Below are positions 23,945 to 32,821 of a DNA stretch of 40,555 nucleotides, one piece after another. The notes beneath the pieces were generated by a model that made no database searches, was not told the origin of the DNA, and saw nothing but the letters and a program-made list of their open reading frames with translations. A program made the translations under genes and the position numbers. The DNA is from Bacteroidaceae bacterium (GTDB taxonomy: Bacteria; Bacteroidota; Bacteroidia; Bacteroidales; Bacteroidaceae): the NCBI GenBank assembly GCA_017645305.1, contig JAGCPD010000017.1, positions 1 to 40,555 of the forward strand. Direction: 5' to 3'. The number at the start of each line of letters is the position of its first letter. Position 1 is the stretch's first letter.

Positions 23945-26752
23945 TTACTTTTCGGGGCTCTTCATACCAACTACCAGACGGTTGCCGCTCTTGAAGATCT
24001 TCTGTGCCAGTTCCTTTATGTCGCTGACAGTAATGCTCTGTACCATCTCATCGTAACCGGTGACATAGTCTTTTTCTAAACGGGTCTTGGAAACAAGCTG
24101 ATTCATCCAGTAGGAGTTCTTCTTCAGATTCTCGGCATGAGAACGAACCATATATTCCTTTATCTTCTGAAGGTAATCCTCTGAAGGACCTTCATTGCAA
24201 AGCTTTTCCACACCGTCATAAACGACTTTTGACATTCGCTCCATCTTCTCTGGTGCTGTAGGCAACTGAATCTGTACAACGGCTATCTCCTCGGGATAAT
24301 CGGTAAGAGACGCACTTACAGGCACACCGTATGCACCGCCTTCGTCCTCACGCACGGTCTCGGTATAAAGCATTGACATTGACTGCTCCAGCATATCTAC
24401 CAGAATGTCGTTACGCATGTTCTCCTGAAGGGGAGCATGATATACAAAGTTTACCGTTGCATTAGGAGTGTCCTGTTCCTTATCGAAGATGCAGGTACGC
24501 TCTCCCTTGGTAAGCTTACGGTCAATAACATTGTACTTTTCCATCTTCTTGCTTATGGGAAGTGCGCCTAAATACTTTGCAGAAAGAAGTGCTACGGAAT
24601 CCAGGTTCAAGTCACCGACAAAGTAAAACTCAAAGTCGGCAGCATTGGCAAAACGCTCCTTGTAAATTTCCAAAACGCGGTCGTATGAAATCTTAGCAAT
24701 GTCTTCTGTACGTAAACGCTTAGCACGTATATTGTTATTATAAAGTACACTTGCCATACTGTCTTGCAGAGCAGTTCTGGGATTCAGGTCCTGATTCTTC
24801 AGCGCATCCTGCAAACGGGCCATCATACTTTGGAAAGCCTCATCATCGCGGTGAGGAGCAGTAAAGCAAAGGTAGGTAAGCTGCAGAAGGGTCTCGAAGT
24901 CCTTCTTTACACAACTTCCACTCAAGCCTTCGGAACGGTCGCTCACATTGGGAGATACCGAGGCCTGGATACCGGAAAGCTTCTTGCTCAACTGGGTTGC
25001 CGTAAAGGTGCCCCAACCGCCCAGACTTACCATACCGGCATTGCCCGAGCAGTAGTATTCATCATTGGGATAGAGGCTGCTGCCACCCCAACTGGTAGCG
25101 CTCATAGAAATCTGATTGGGTGAATAATCTGTCTGAAGAACATGAATCTTGATGCCGTTGCTCAGCGTTATCAGCTTAGCACCATACACGTCGTCTGCGA
25201 TGCTCTTCACCTTTGCCTTAGACTTCAGCTCGGGTACCAAGGGATCCGTATTAACTTCCTCCTTAAAGACTGCTATTTCCTCGGCATCCACATCGGCCAA
25301 AGTCTTCAGGATTTCCTCCTTTGTGGGGTACTGCATACCTTCCTTCTCAGGCATGAAGAGGGCAATAGCCCTGTTCTTTTCAGTAATGAGTGTGGGGAAT
25401 GCCTGATTGATAGCCTCGAGGGGCAGCATTGGAACAATAGTCTTCATGTTCTGATGTGCCCATTCTATACCGGGAGCAGGCTCATTGTCCAAGAAATAAC
25501 GTACGTATTCATTAACATAGCGAGTATTCTGTACCTTGTCACGTGCCTCGTACTGGGCATCCAGGCGCGACAGATATTCCTGCTTGAAGCGCTCATACTC
25601 TGCCTCGGTAAAGCCGCCTCGCTTGGCACGCAGCACCTCACGATATACAGCAGCTACACCCTGTAGGTACTGACCCTCCTTCATAACGATAGAGGCGTTA
25701 ACACTCTCCTTTGACTTAGCCACCAGATATTCGCCAAAATCAACGCCTGCCTGGATAAAGGGGCAGTCGGGCTTCTGTGACATCTCTTGTAAACGCTCGG
25801 CAAACATACTGGATACTGCATCCTGCAGGAAATCCTGGAAGATATATGCCATTGTACTCTTGAGCTCACGGGGTGTTGCATTATGCTTGAACATAAGCAG
25901 GGCATAAGCAACTGTCTGCTCCTTATCCTTCTGTATAGAAACCAGCGGCTCATCATTGTCTGGAACAGGAATTACCTCACGCTTTGCAGCATCGGCAGGA
26001 GCAGGAGCAATATCGGCGAACATATCCTTTATCTTCTGTTCAATTTCTGCGGGATTTACATCACCCACAATCACAAGGCCCTGCAGGTCGGGACGATACC
26101 AACGGCGGTAATATGCACGCAAATCCTCGTACGGGAAGTTCATTACAATATCCATAGTTCCGATGGGCATACGATCGGCATAACGGCTACCTACATACAA
26201 ATCCTTGAAGGCTGCCTCTTGCATACGCATCATGGCAGAGCGACGTACACGCCACTCTTCGTTAATAACACCACGTTCCTTGTCTATTTCCTTATCCTCA
26301 AGCAGAAGGTCGTGGCTCCAGTCATGCAGAATCAGCAAACAAGAATCTACGGCTCCTGCAATCTCTACATTTACATTATTGATGTTATATACCGTTTCGT
26401 CAAAAGAGGTATAAGCATTCAGGTTCTCGCCAAACTTAACACCAATACGCTCGAGATACTGCTTCAGGCCATCTCCGGGGAAGTGAGTGGTACCATTAAA
26501 GCACATGTGCTCCAAGAAATGTGCCAAACCACGCTGATTCTCTTCCTCCTGAATAGAACCCACCTTTTGGGCAATATAGAAATCGGCACGCTTCTCTGGC
26601 CATTCATTATGACGGATGTAATAAGAAAGACCGTTAGGTAAAACACCAATCTTTACAGCAGGGTCCAGGGGAACATTGGGCATCTGCTGAGCAGAAACAT
26701 TCATCACTGTTGCCAACACAGCAACAACAATAAGCAAAAATCTCTTTTTCAT
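23945..26752 (-). CDS. M16-family zinc peptidase (two-domain, secreted)
   Basis: This 935-residue protein has a signal peptide (MKKRFLLIVVAVLATVMNVSA) and the inverted zinc motif HFLEH (residues 78-82), the M16 HxxEH signature, with the third ligand expected in VINEEWRVRR. The C-terminal half repeats the fold without the motif, as in pitrilysin-like enzymes. It would degrade peptides in the periplasm. Its gene lies directly upstream of a large outer-membrane beta-barrel gene, an arrangement compatible with uptake and cleavage of peptides. A CATTCTTT microsatellite precedes its start. Confidence 0.9.
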   Translation of the reverse strand: MKKRFLLIVVAVLATVMNVSAQQMPNVPLDPAVKIGVLPNGLSYYIRHNEWPEKRADFYIAQKVGSIQEEENQRGLAHFLEHMCFNGTTHFPGDGLKQYLERIGVKFGENLNAYTSFDETVYNINNVNVEIAGAVDSCLLILHDWSHDLLLEDKEIDKERGVINEEWRVRRSAMMRMQEAAFKDLYVGSRYADRMPIGTMDIVMNFPYEDLRAYYRRWYRPDLQGLVIVGDVNPAEIEQKIKDMFADIAPAPADAAKREVIPVPDNDEPLVSIQKDKEQTVAYALLMFKHNATPRELKSTMAYIFQDFLQDAVSSMFAERLQEMSQKPDCPFIQAGVDFGEYLVAKSKESVNASIVMKEGQYLQGVAAVYREVLRAKRGGFTEAEYERFKQEYLSRLDAQYEARDKVQNTRYVNEYVRYFLDNEPAPGIEWAHQNMKTIVPMLPLEAINQAFPTLITEKNRAIALFMPEKEGMQYPTKEEILKTLADVDAEEIAVFKEEVNTDPLVPELKSKAKVKSIADDVYGAKLITLSNGIKIHVLQTDYSPNQISMSATSWGGSSLYPNDEYYCSGNAGMVSLGGWGTFTATQLSKKLSGIQASVSPNVSDRSEGLSGSCVKKDFETLLQLTYLCFTAPHRDDEAFQSMMARLQDALKNQDLNPRTALQDSMASVLYNNNIRAKRLRTEDIAKISYDRVLEIYKERFANAADFEFYFVGDLNLDSVALLSAKYLGALPISKKMEKYNVIDRKLTKGERTCIFDKEQDTPNATVNFVYHAPLQENMRNDILVDMLEQSMSMLYTETVREDEGGAYGVPVSASLTDYPEEIAVVQIQLPTAPEKMERMSKVVYDGVEKLCNEGPSEDYLQKIKEYMVRSHAENLKKNSYWMNQLVSKTRLEKDYVTGYDEMVQSITVSDIKELAQKIFKSGNRLVVGMKSPEK

Positions 26753-26773
26753 AACTTTATATTATTTTTTTCA

Positions 26774-26803
26774 CATTTTCATTCTTTCATTCTTTCATTC
26801 TTT
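26774..26803. repeat. CATTCTTT microsatellite before the M16 gene
   Basis: Three 8-bp CATTCTTT units in tandem, with a partial fourth, lie between the lipoprotein stop (26810) and the M16 start (26752). Slipped-strand length change here would alter spacing but not a reading frame. Confidence 0.7.
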
Positions 26804-26809
26804 GACGTC

Positions 26810-27256
26810 TCACTTCATTCTCCATACGCCTTTTTGGAATACCATAGGCAGACCTATCTGTTCATGTATGCTATCAGCAAATACTAAATCCAAAAAAACG
26901 TATGCAGTGGAATCGGCGACATACAGGGTGTCTGAAAGTGCTTCCACCCGGACTACACCACCCTTTTTGGCAATTCCTTTGGCTGCTTGTGCAATTACGT
27001 TTTGCATCTGCTCCTTATAGTCTTCCGTGAAGGTTTCCGCATTACTCATTCCCTCCACAAACTGTCTGGCCTCGCCCTGTATCAATAGCATATAGTAGTG
27101 TTGAGCAGCCTGCTGTACCGACTCATGCGAAAAAGTCTCCTGAACAGGTTTTTCGCAAGCCATAAGGAGGAAAATGAAAAGGAAAAAGCCTCCCCTTGCC
27201 CCTCCCAAAAAGGGGAGAATGAAAGCTTTTATGCTTTGGAATATCTTCTCTGTCAT
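26810..27256 (-). CDS. Small lipoprotein with repeat-derived signal peptide insert
   Basis: From ATG 27256 the gene encodes 148 residues with a lipoprotein signal ending FIFLLMAC. The mature part (HESVQQAAQHYYMLLIQGEA … GVWRMK) reads like an NTF2-fold DUF4878-type domain, tentatively. Between the start and the hydrophobic core lies ILPFLGGARGG, encoded by the GC-rich repeat at 27184-27217, as if the repeat had inserted in frame into the signal peptide. A TTG at 27313 would lengthen the frame, but it lies in another repeat copy and is unlikely. The gene is between der and the M16 gene on one strand. Confidence 0.65.
   Translation of the reverse strand: MTEKIFQSIKAFILPFLGGARGGFFLFIFLLMACEKPVQETFSHESVQQAAQHYYMLLIQGEARQFVEGMSNAETFTEDYKEQMQNVIAQAAKGIAKKGGVVRVEALSDTLYVADSTAYVFLDLVFADSIHEQIGLPMVFQKGVWRMK
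27184..27217. repeat. GC-rich palindromic repeat (copy 2)
   Basis: On the minus strand it reads CTCCCCTTTTTGGGAG, GGGCAAGGGGAG, GCTTTTT, related to copies at 2938-2972 and 27337-27370. It lies inside the coding frame of the lipoprotein signal peptide and contributes LPFLGGARGG. Confidence 0.65.
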
Positions 27257-27302
27257 CTTATTCAAGGCTGCTGTTTCTTTTCTCAATTCACTTTTACAAT
27301 GT

Positions 27303-27370
27303 TCTCCCACCAAAAAGGGGAAGTTTGAAAAGGTTTTTTCCCCCTCCTTGGAAGTAGCAGGGGGAGATAC
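27303..27370. repeat. GC-rich repeat copies 3 and 4 after der
   Basis: Two further elements lie side by side: 27303-27322 (CTCCCACCAAAAAGGGGAAG) and 27337-27370 (CCCCCTCCTTGG … GCAGGGGGAGATAC … TTTTT). They fill the gap between the der stop and the lipoprotein gene and could act as a processing hairpin or terminator in the operon. Confidence 0.55.
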
Positions 27371-27373
27371 TTT

Positions 27374-28684
27374 TTATTTCTGTCTTATAAACACGTTAAT
27401 TGGGGTACCGTTAAAGTTCCATCTCTCACGGATTTTGTTTTCCAGGAAACGGCGATAAGGATCCTTCACATACTGAGGCAGGTTGGCATAGAACACAAAA
27501 GTAGGAACATGCGTCTCAGGTACCTGCATACAATATTTTATCTTGATATACTTACCTTTCATAGATGGAGGCGGATATGCCTCTATCAGTGGCAGCATCT
27601 CCTCGTTCAACTTGGCAGTGGAAACACGGCGACAACGGTTCTCATAAACATCCTTTGCTGTCTCCAGCACTTTAAAGATACGCTGCTTGGTAAGTGCTGA
27701 AGTGAAGATTATGGGGAAATCTACAAAGGGAGCCATGCGGTCACGTATGGCATTCTCCATCGTCTTCATCACTTTTGTATCCTTATCTGGCACCAAATCC
27801 CACTTGTTCACCACGACCACCAGATTCTTCTGGTTTTTCTGTATAATCTGGAAAATATTCAAATCCTGTCCTTCTATGCCGCGAGTAGCATCTATCATCA
27901 GAATGCATACATCACTGTTCTCGATGGCACGAATGGAACGCATAACGCTATAAAACTCCAGATCCTCGGTAACTTTACTCTTTCTTCGTATTCCCGCAGT
28001 ATCAACCAGATAGAAGTCGAATCCAAACTTGTCATAACGGGTATATATACTGTCACGAGTAGTTCCAGCAATATCAGTAACGATATTGCGGTCCTCACCG
28101 ATAAAGGCATTTATCAGTGAACTCTTACCTGCATTGGGACGACCCACCACAGCAAAGCGGGGAATATTCTCGTCTGGCAACTCATTGCCCTCCTTCGGGA
28201 AGAGGCTGACGACAAGGTCTAACAAATCACCCGTTCCGCTACCTGTAGCAGCAGAAATACACTGAGGGTCGCCCAAGCCAAGTGAGTAGAATTCAGCGGC
28301 CAGGTACGTCTCGTTATTATCTGTCTTATTGCACACCAGCACAACAGGTTTCTTGGTACGGCGCAGAATGCCGGCAACAGCCTCATCAAGGTCTGTCACG
28401 CCATTCTGAACATCAACCAGGAAGAGGATAACATCGGCTTCATCGGTAGCAAGTGTCACCTGCTTGCGAATTTCCTCCTCAAAGATATCATCGCTGTTTA
28501 CTACCCATCCGCCCGTATCAATGACAGAAAATTCTCTCTGACCCCATTCACACTTTCCGTATTGACGGTCACGTGTGGTACCTGCCTCGTCACTTACAAT
28601 TGCGTGACGGGTTTGAGTAAGTCGGTTAAAAAGGGTACTCTTGCCCACGTTGGGGCGTCCTACTATAGCTACAATGTTACTCAT
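27374..28684 (-). CDS. der: Ribosome-assembly GTPase Der (EngA)
   Basis: Der is a double GTPase needed for maturation of the 50S subunit. This 436-residue protein has two G domains: GRPNVGKST (9-17) with DTGGW and NKTD, and GRPNAGKSS (near 180) with [10 protein letters not shown] and NKWD. The C-terminal KH-like domain ends in [11 protein letters not shown]. Length is typical. It follows era by 5 bp in the conserved fabH-era-der order and is followed by GC-rich repeats. Confidence 0.97.
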   Translation of the reverse strand: MSNIVAIVGRPNVGKSTLFNRLTQTRHAIVSDEAGTTRDRQYGKCEWGQREFSVIDTGGWVVNSDDIFEEEIRKQVTLATDEADVILFLVDVQNGVTDLDEAVAGILRRTKKPVVLVCNKTDNNETYLAAEFYSLGLGDPQCISAATGSGTGDLLDLVVSLFPKEGNELPDENIPRFAVVGRPNAGKSSLINAFIGEDRNIVTDIAGTTRDSIYTRYDKFGFDFYLVDTAGIRRKSKVTEDLEFYSVMRSIRAIENSDVCILMIDATRGIEGQDLNIFQIIQKNQKNLVVVVNKWDLVPDKDTKVMKTMENAIRDRMAPFVDFPIIFTSALTKQRIFKVLETAKDVYENRCRRVSTAKLNEEMLPLIEAYPPPSMKGKYIKIKYCMQVPETHVPTFVFYANLPQYVKDPYRRFLENKIRERWNFNGTPINVFIRQK

Positions 28685-28689
28685 GTCTA

Positions 28690-29571
28690 TTATTCTAACT
28701 GATAGCCGTATGACTTCATGGCACGTTCACTCTGACGCCAATCTTTGTCAACCTTGACGAAGACTTCCAAATAGATGCTCTTGCCAAAAAATTTCTCCAG
28801 GCTCCGACGTGCCTCTGTGCTAACGCGCTTTAAGGCAACTCCCTGATGACCTATGATAATGCCTTTCTGACTGTCACGCTCTACATAGATTACGGCATTG
28901 ATATGGATATTCTTATCTGTCTCCTTGAACTGCTCAACTACGACTTCCACACTATAGGGTATCTCCTTGTCGTAATATAATAGAATCTTCTCACGAATTA
29001 TCTCCGTTACAAAAAAACGGGCAGGTTTGTCTGTCCACTGATCTTTGTCAAAATAAGCAGGACTCTCAGGTAACAGTTCCTGTATGCGTTTAAGCACTAC
29101 ATCTACGTTGAACTTGTGCAAAGCACTGATAGGAATAATTTCCGCCTGGGGCAAAACAGCATGCCACTCCTCCACCTTTTGGGTAAGAATCTTCTGGTCT
29201 GAAAGATCTATCTTATTGATGAGCATCAGCACAGGAACTGTCATGCGCTGGACCTTCGCCAGAAACTCGGCATTCTTGTCGGGTGTCTCCACCATATCCG
29301 TTACATACAGCAGGACATCGGCATCTTGCAAGGCACTCTCGCTGAAGTGCAGCATCTGCTCTTGCAACTTATAGTTGGGTTTTAAGACACCAGGAGTATC
29401 GGAGAAACAAATCTGCATTTCCGGGGTATTGAGAATACCCATAATGCGATGACGTGTAGTCTGAGCCTTGAAGGTAGCAATACTGATGCGCTCGCCCACC
29501 AATAGGTTCATGAGCGTGCTCTTACCCACATTAGGGTTCCCTACAATATTTACAAATCCTGCCTTATGCAC
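28690..29571 (-). CDS. era: GTPase Era
   Basis: Era binds the 3' end of 16S rRNA and helps mature the 30S subunit. The 293-residue protein has GNPNVGKST (11-19), DTPG, NKID and a C-terminal KH domain ([20 protein letters not shown] … [13 protein letters not shown]). The start is a GTG at 29571; the AATTATG repeat lies where the ribosome binding site would be expected. It sits between fabH and der on the same strand. Confidence 0.96.
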   Translation of the reverse strand: MHKAGFVNIVGNPNVGKSTLMNLLVGERISIATFKAQTTRHRIMGILNTPEMQICFSDTPGVLKPNYKLQEQMLHFSESALQDADVLLYVTDMVETPDKNAEFLAKVQRMTVPVLMLINKIDLSDQKILTQKVEEWHAVLPQAEIIPISALHKFNVDVVLKRIQELLPESPAYFDKDQWTDKPARFFVTEIIREKILLYYDKEIPYSVEVVVEQFKETDKNIHINAVIYVERDSQKGIIIGHQGVALKRVSTEARRSLEKFFGKSIYLEVFVKVDKDWRQSERAMKSYGYQLE

Positions 29572-29574
29572 TTG

Positions 29575-29593
29575 AATTATGAATTAGGAATTA
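29575..29593. repeat. AATTATG-type AT-rich repeat (era/fabH gap)
   Basis: AATTATGAATTAGGAATTA lies between era and fabH, overlapping the last codons of fabH. It resembles the repeats on both sides of the clostripain-like gene (32776-32800 and 34016-34036). Confidence 0.5.
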
Positions 29594-30666
29594 CGCTTAG
29601 CATACCACTCTTCTCTGGTAATTTCTCCTTCTTTATAGAACTCTGCAGGCTCCTTGGCAGCCTCAGCCGCACCGTCGTAGCCCCATATCATATAACTGGC
29701 ACCCCAGGTAAAGCCTGCGCCAAAGGCAGTAAATACCAATTTGTCGCCTTTCTTCAGGCGTGGTTCGTACTCCCAAAGACAAAGAGGAAGTGTTCCGCCA
29801 GAGGTATTTGCCATATGGTCGATGTTAATCATAATGTGATCCTTTTCTATTCCAATACGCTTGGCCACAGAAACTTCAATGTTGATGTTTGCCTGATGAG
29901 GAATCACCCAGTCTATATTATCCTTGTTAAGTCCGTTGCGTTCTGTCAGTGTCTTAACAGCCTGACTCATATCTAGGACAGCATGTTTGTAAACGGCCCT
30001 ACCCTCCTGATAAACAAAATGCTCACGAGCATCTACCGTCTCATGACTGGGCATCTTTGCAGAACCGCCAGCAGTCATGTGTAAATTTTGGTATCCCTTG
30101 CCGTCAACACGATAAAAACCATCTATCAAGCCAACTTTTTCCGTTGTTGCTTCCATCATCACACAAGCTGCACCATCGCCAAAAATAGGACAGGTATTAC
30201 GATCCTCATAATTAGTCATACTGCTCATGTGGTCTCCACCGCAAATAACAATGCGTTTGTAACGTCCGCTGCGAATATAAGAGGCTCCTGCCTCCATTGC
30301 ATACAGGAATCCTGCACAAGCCGCCTCCATATCAAATCCAAAAGCGTTCTTCAAGCCACAGTTGCCAATAACTAACGAAGCTGTCGAAGGGAAATGATAA
30401 TCTGGCGTTGTAGTAGCACATATTACCAATTCTATACTATCAAGAGCCACACCTGTCTTACGCAAAAGTTGCTGCACGGCCCGGGTCATCATATACGAGG
30501 TACCGCTACCCTGTTCCGGTTTCAGAATATGACGTGTCTTAACTCCGATACGTTCCATAATCCACTCGTCCGAGGTATCAACAATGGTTGACATCTCATC
30601 GTTATCAAGAATATAGTTAGGAACATACCCTCCGACGCCAGTAATAACGGCATTTATTTCTTCCAT
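29584..30666 (-). CDS. fabH: 3-oxoacyl-ACP synthase III (FabH)
   Basis: FabH condenses acetyl-CoA or other starter acyl-CoA with malonyl-ACP to begin fatty acid synthesis. The 360-residue protein shows the thiolase-fold landmarks: catalytic Cys117 in EAACAGFLYAME, His in WVIPHQANINI and Asn in HMANTSGGTLP. The length is slightly above the usual 320-340 because of a C-terminal extension after YMIWGYDG. It follows rpmF, separated by a hairpin, in the common DUF177-rpmF-fabH arrangement. Confidence 0.94.
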   Translation of the reverse strand: MEEINAVITGVGGYVPNYILDNDEMSTIVDTSDEWIMERIGVKTRHILKPEQGSGTSYMMTRAVQQLLRKTGVALDSIELVICATTTPDYHFPSTASLVIGNCGLKNAFGFDMEAACAGFLYAMEAGASYIRSGRYKRIVICGGDHMSSMTNYEDRNTCPIFGDGAACVMMEATTEKVGLIDGFYRVDGKGYQNLHMTAGGSAKMPSHETVDAREHFVYQEGRAVYKHAVLDMSQAVKTLTERNGLNKDNIDWVIPHQANINIEVSVAKRIGIEKDHIMINIDHMANTSGGTLPLCLWEYEPRLKKGDKLVFTAFGAGFTWGASYMIWGYDGAAEAAKEPAEFYKEGEITREEWYAKRNS

Positions 30667-30693
30667 TTATCTGATTTCGTAATTTACATAAAA

Positions 30694-30740
30694 AATAAAG
30701 CCGCACAAGCCCAAATCAAAAGGGCCGTAGCGGCTTATTT
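30694..30740 (-). terminator. Hairpin between rpmF and fabH
   Basis: On the minus strand AAGCCGC and GCGGCTT pair as the outer stem, GCCC and GGGC as the inner stem, followed by TATTTTTT. It is a good rho-independent terminator or attenuator 15 bp after the rpmF stop; partial read-through would lower fabH relative to rpmF. Confidence 0.7.
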
Positions 30741-30755
30741 CCTTACCTCAGAAGA

Positions 30756-30935
30756 TTAAGCTTCCTTCTCGATAGCAACCTTGCCGCGATAGTATCCGCA
30801 TGCAGGGCATACCGTGTGATAGATGTGAAACTCTCCGCAGTTAGGACATACTGCCAATGCAGGAGCTACAGCCTTATCATGAGTTCTTCTCTTAAGGGTT
30901 CTTGTCTTGGACTGTCTTCTTTTAGGATGTGCCAT
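30756..30935 (-). CDS. rpmF: 50S ribosomal protein L32
   Basis: L32 is a small zinc-ribbon protein of the large ribosomal subunit. The 59-residue product begins MAHPKRRQSKTRTLKRRTH and has two CxxC pairs, C30/C33 (AVCPNCGEFH) and C43/C46 (TVCPACGYYRG), with an acidic C-terminal end. It lies between DUF177 (upstream) and fabH (downstream), the standard order. Confidence 0.95.
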   Translation of the reverse strand: MAHPKRRQSKTRTLKRRTHDKAVAPALAVCPNCGEFHIYHTVCPACGYYRGKVAIEKEA

Positions 30936-30994
30936 AATTTAATTTACTATTTAATGATTTACAATTTACATTTCTTTGAGCGGCAGCAATTTCC

Positions 30995-31516
30995 TCACTC
31001 TTCACTCTTTCTTCTTAACTTTTCCAATGCAGACCAGCGAGGATCTACCGGTTTTTCCTCTTCTCCTGCCGAACTAAGGGAGGCTATAGCATCTGTCATT
31101 TGCTGACTACATGTTCCTTCTGCGTGAACGTGCCGCAGTGGAATCTCCAACGCGGCAAACTCATAAATGTTCCATGCCACATTCAATAAGCCGTCATCCT
31201 CAGGAACAATAATCAAATCACCATCATCGGCATACTCGTCTCCCAGCTTTGCACGTAAAACGTGCTCAGCACTGATGGGACAATCCATCCAATCCAAGCA
31301 ACGGTCGCATAACACTTTAACTGTACCTTCTAACTGAAAAACCAGTTCATAAGCACCAGCCATTCGTTTCACCCGTAGTGCGACATCCAGCTGACCTTGC
31401 TGAATTTCAGGACCCTGAACAGCGGAGAAGAAGTTGTCCTCTACATGCCAGCTGTACGACACAGTACCTTCCGACATACCTTTCAGATCCACTTTATAGC
31501 TATCCAGTTTCTCCAT
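30995..31516 (-). CDS. DUF177 / YceD family protein
   Basis: YceD-family proteins are linked to rRNA and ribosome assembly and almost always precede rpmF. This 173-residue protein has the family core: LEGTVKVLCDRCLDWMDCPI (CxxC), EDDGLLNVAWNIYEFAALEIPLRH (the 'E-aliphatic-LxLP' equivalent) and VDPRWSALEKLR at the end. A promoter lies at 31524-31556, only 7 nt before the ATG, so the mRNA should be leaderless or nearly so. It probably begins the long operon ending at the beta-barrel gene. Confidence 0.9.
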   Translation of the reverse strand: MEKLDSYKVDLKGMSEGTVSYSWHVEDNFFSAVQGPEIQQGQLDVALRVKRMAGAYELVFQLEGTVKVLCDRCLDWMDCPISAEHVLRAKLGDEYADDGDLIIVPEDDGLLNVAWNIYEFAALEIPLRHVHAEGTCSQQMTDAIASLSSAGEEEKPVDPRWSALEKLRRKSEE

Positions 31517-31523
31517 CGGGCTG

Positions 31524-31556
31524 CAAAATTACAAAAAAAACAAATAACGTTGCAAG
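31524..31556 (-). promoter_or_regulatory. Promoter of DUF177-rpmF-fabH operon, adjacent to the start codon
   Basis: On the minus strand CTTG (31556-31553), a 21-bp spacer and TAATTTTG (31531-31524). The -7 box ends 7 bases before the ATG at 31516, leaving almost no leader. Confidence 0.6.
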
Positions 31557-31579
31557 AAATTCCTCTAAAAAATGGCGTT

Positions 31580-32737
31580 TTAGTGCTTTTTGAGCTCAAT
31601 ACGGAACGTTGTGCCTTTTCCGAGCTCAGAATTTTTAACAAAAATGCGGCCATTGTGGTATTCCTCTACAATTCGCTTAGCCAACGAAAGCCCCAGTCCC
31701 CATCCACGCTTCTTGGTAGTAAAACCAGGAGTGAAAACTGTACGAAAATGATTCTTGGGAATACCTTTGCCCGTATCTGTTATCTCAACGGAAAAACAAT
31801 TGCTCTCTTCCCTTGCCACCAGAGTGATGCTGCCGCTTCCATCCATAGCATCTATGGCATTTTTGCACAAGTTCTCTATTACCCATTCAAAAAGTGGGGC
31901 ACAGATATTTACAATCAAGGGAACCTGAGGCAGGTGGCAAGCCATGCTTACACGGTTGCTGGTACGGCGGTTTATGTACTGAACTACCTGCTCAACCACA
32001 TCATTCAAGCTCTCTGGCTTGGGTTCCGGCTGCGAACCTATCTTGCTAAAACGCTCGGCTATACGCTGCAAACGCTGTACATCCTTTCCCATCTCAGGCA
32101 GGAGTTCATCATCGGGGTACGTCTCACGTAAAACTTCGTGCCAAGCCATCAAACTGCTAATGGGTGTACCCAACTGATGGGCAGTCTCCTTGCTAAGTCC
32201 TACCCATACCTTGTTTTGCTCGGCTTTCTTACTGCTGAGAAGTGCAAAGATAGCAACCACGACAAAAATCAAAACTACACCTAACTGAACATAGGGCCAC
32301 CAAGCCAAACGCCACAGTATCAGGCTGTCGTCGTAACATATTTCCATGTAATCAGAAGGCGAAAGGTTGATGCGTATCACCCTACCCGATTGCCGCATCC
32401 GTATGGACTTGGTCTTTACCACTTCCATTTCATTCAGACGTTCACGATCAGAAATGGGTATGTTCCGATAGTCTTGCACTTTGCCGTCACGGTCAAGTAC
32501 AACAACAGGAATGGTGTTATTGCTGTTCAAAACCGTCCAAACAAGAGTAAGGTCGGTATTCTCGTCAGCATTGTTTAAGCTTCGCATAGCTTCTGCCCAA
32601 ATCTCCATTTTACGCTGCTCTTCCTGCTTGAGGTCACGTACCAGGAAATTTGAAACCACCAGTGATGCCACACTCAACACAATTGCGACCACCACTAGCA
32701 AAATTTTAACCTGACGAATCCTGTTTATCCACTGCAT
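31580..32737 (-). CDS. Membrane sensor histidine kinase
   Basis: This 385-residue kinase has an N-terminal membrane segment (ILLVVVAIVLSVASLVVSNFLV), a periplasmic sensor of about 130 residues, and a second membrane helix (VQLGVVLIFVVVAIFALLSS). The kinase core shows the H-box GLSKETAHQLGTPISSLMAW, N-box ENLCKNAIDAM, G1 DTGKGIP and G2 RGWGLGLSLAKRIV. No HAMP domain or response regulator is seen beside it, so its partner lies elsewhere. It is transcribed divergently from the clostripain-like gene. Confidence 0.9.
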   Translation of the reverse strand: MQWINRIRQVKILLVVVAIVLSVASLVVSNFLVRDLKQEEQRKMEIWAEAMRSLNNADENTDLTLVWTVLNSNNTIPVVVLDRDGKVQDYRNIPISDRERLNEMEVVKTKSIRMRQSGRVIRINLSPSDYMEICYDDSLILWRLAWWPYVQLGVVLIFVVVAIFALLSSKKAEQNKVWVGLSKETAHQLGTPISSLMAWHEVLRETYPDDELLPEMGKDVQRLQRIAERFSKIGSQPEPKPESLNDVVEQVVQYINRRTSNRVSMACHLPQVPLIVNICAPLFEWVIENLCKNAIDAMDGSGSITLVAREESNCFSVEITDTGKGIPKNHFRTVFTPGFTTKKRGWGLGLSLAKRIVEEYHNGRIFVKNSELGKGTTFRIELKKH

Positions 32738-32775
32738 ACGGTATAATAACGGATAGAAATGACATCTTATTGTAC

Positions 32776-32800
32776 AATTATGAATTATGAATTATGAATT
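32776..32800. repeat. AATTATG repeat upstream of clostripain-like gene
   Basis: Three 7-bp AATTATG units in tandem plus AATT. A copy in the opposite orientation lies at 34016-34036 just after the gene, so the gene is bracketed by inverted AT-rich repeats of about 20 bp. Confidence 0.65.
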
Positions 32801-32808
32801 AAAATAAC

Positions 32809-32816
32809 TATCTTTG
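32809..32816 (+). promoter_or_regulatory. -7 box five bases before the clostripain-like start
   Basis: TATCTTTG matches TAnnTTTG and ends five bases before the ATG at 32822, so transcription would begin at or beside the start codon. The place of the -33 box is occupied by the AATTATG repeat. Confidence 0.55.
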
Positions 32817-32821
32817 TCCCC

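Noticed and set aside
25883..26641. 252-residue plus-strand ORF opposite the M16 gene
   Set aside because: It is antisense to the HFLEH-containing peptidase gene and has low-complexity composition; a shadow frame.
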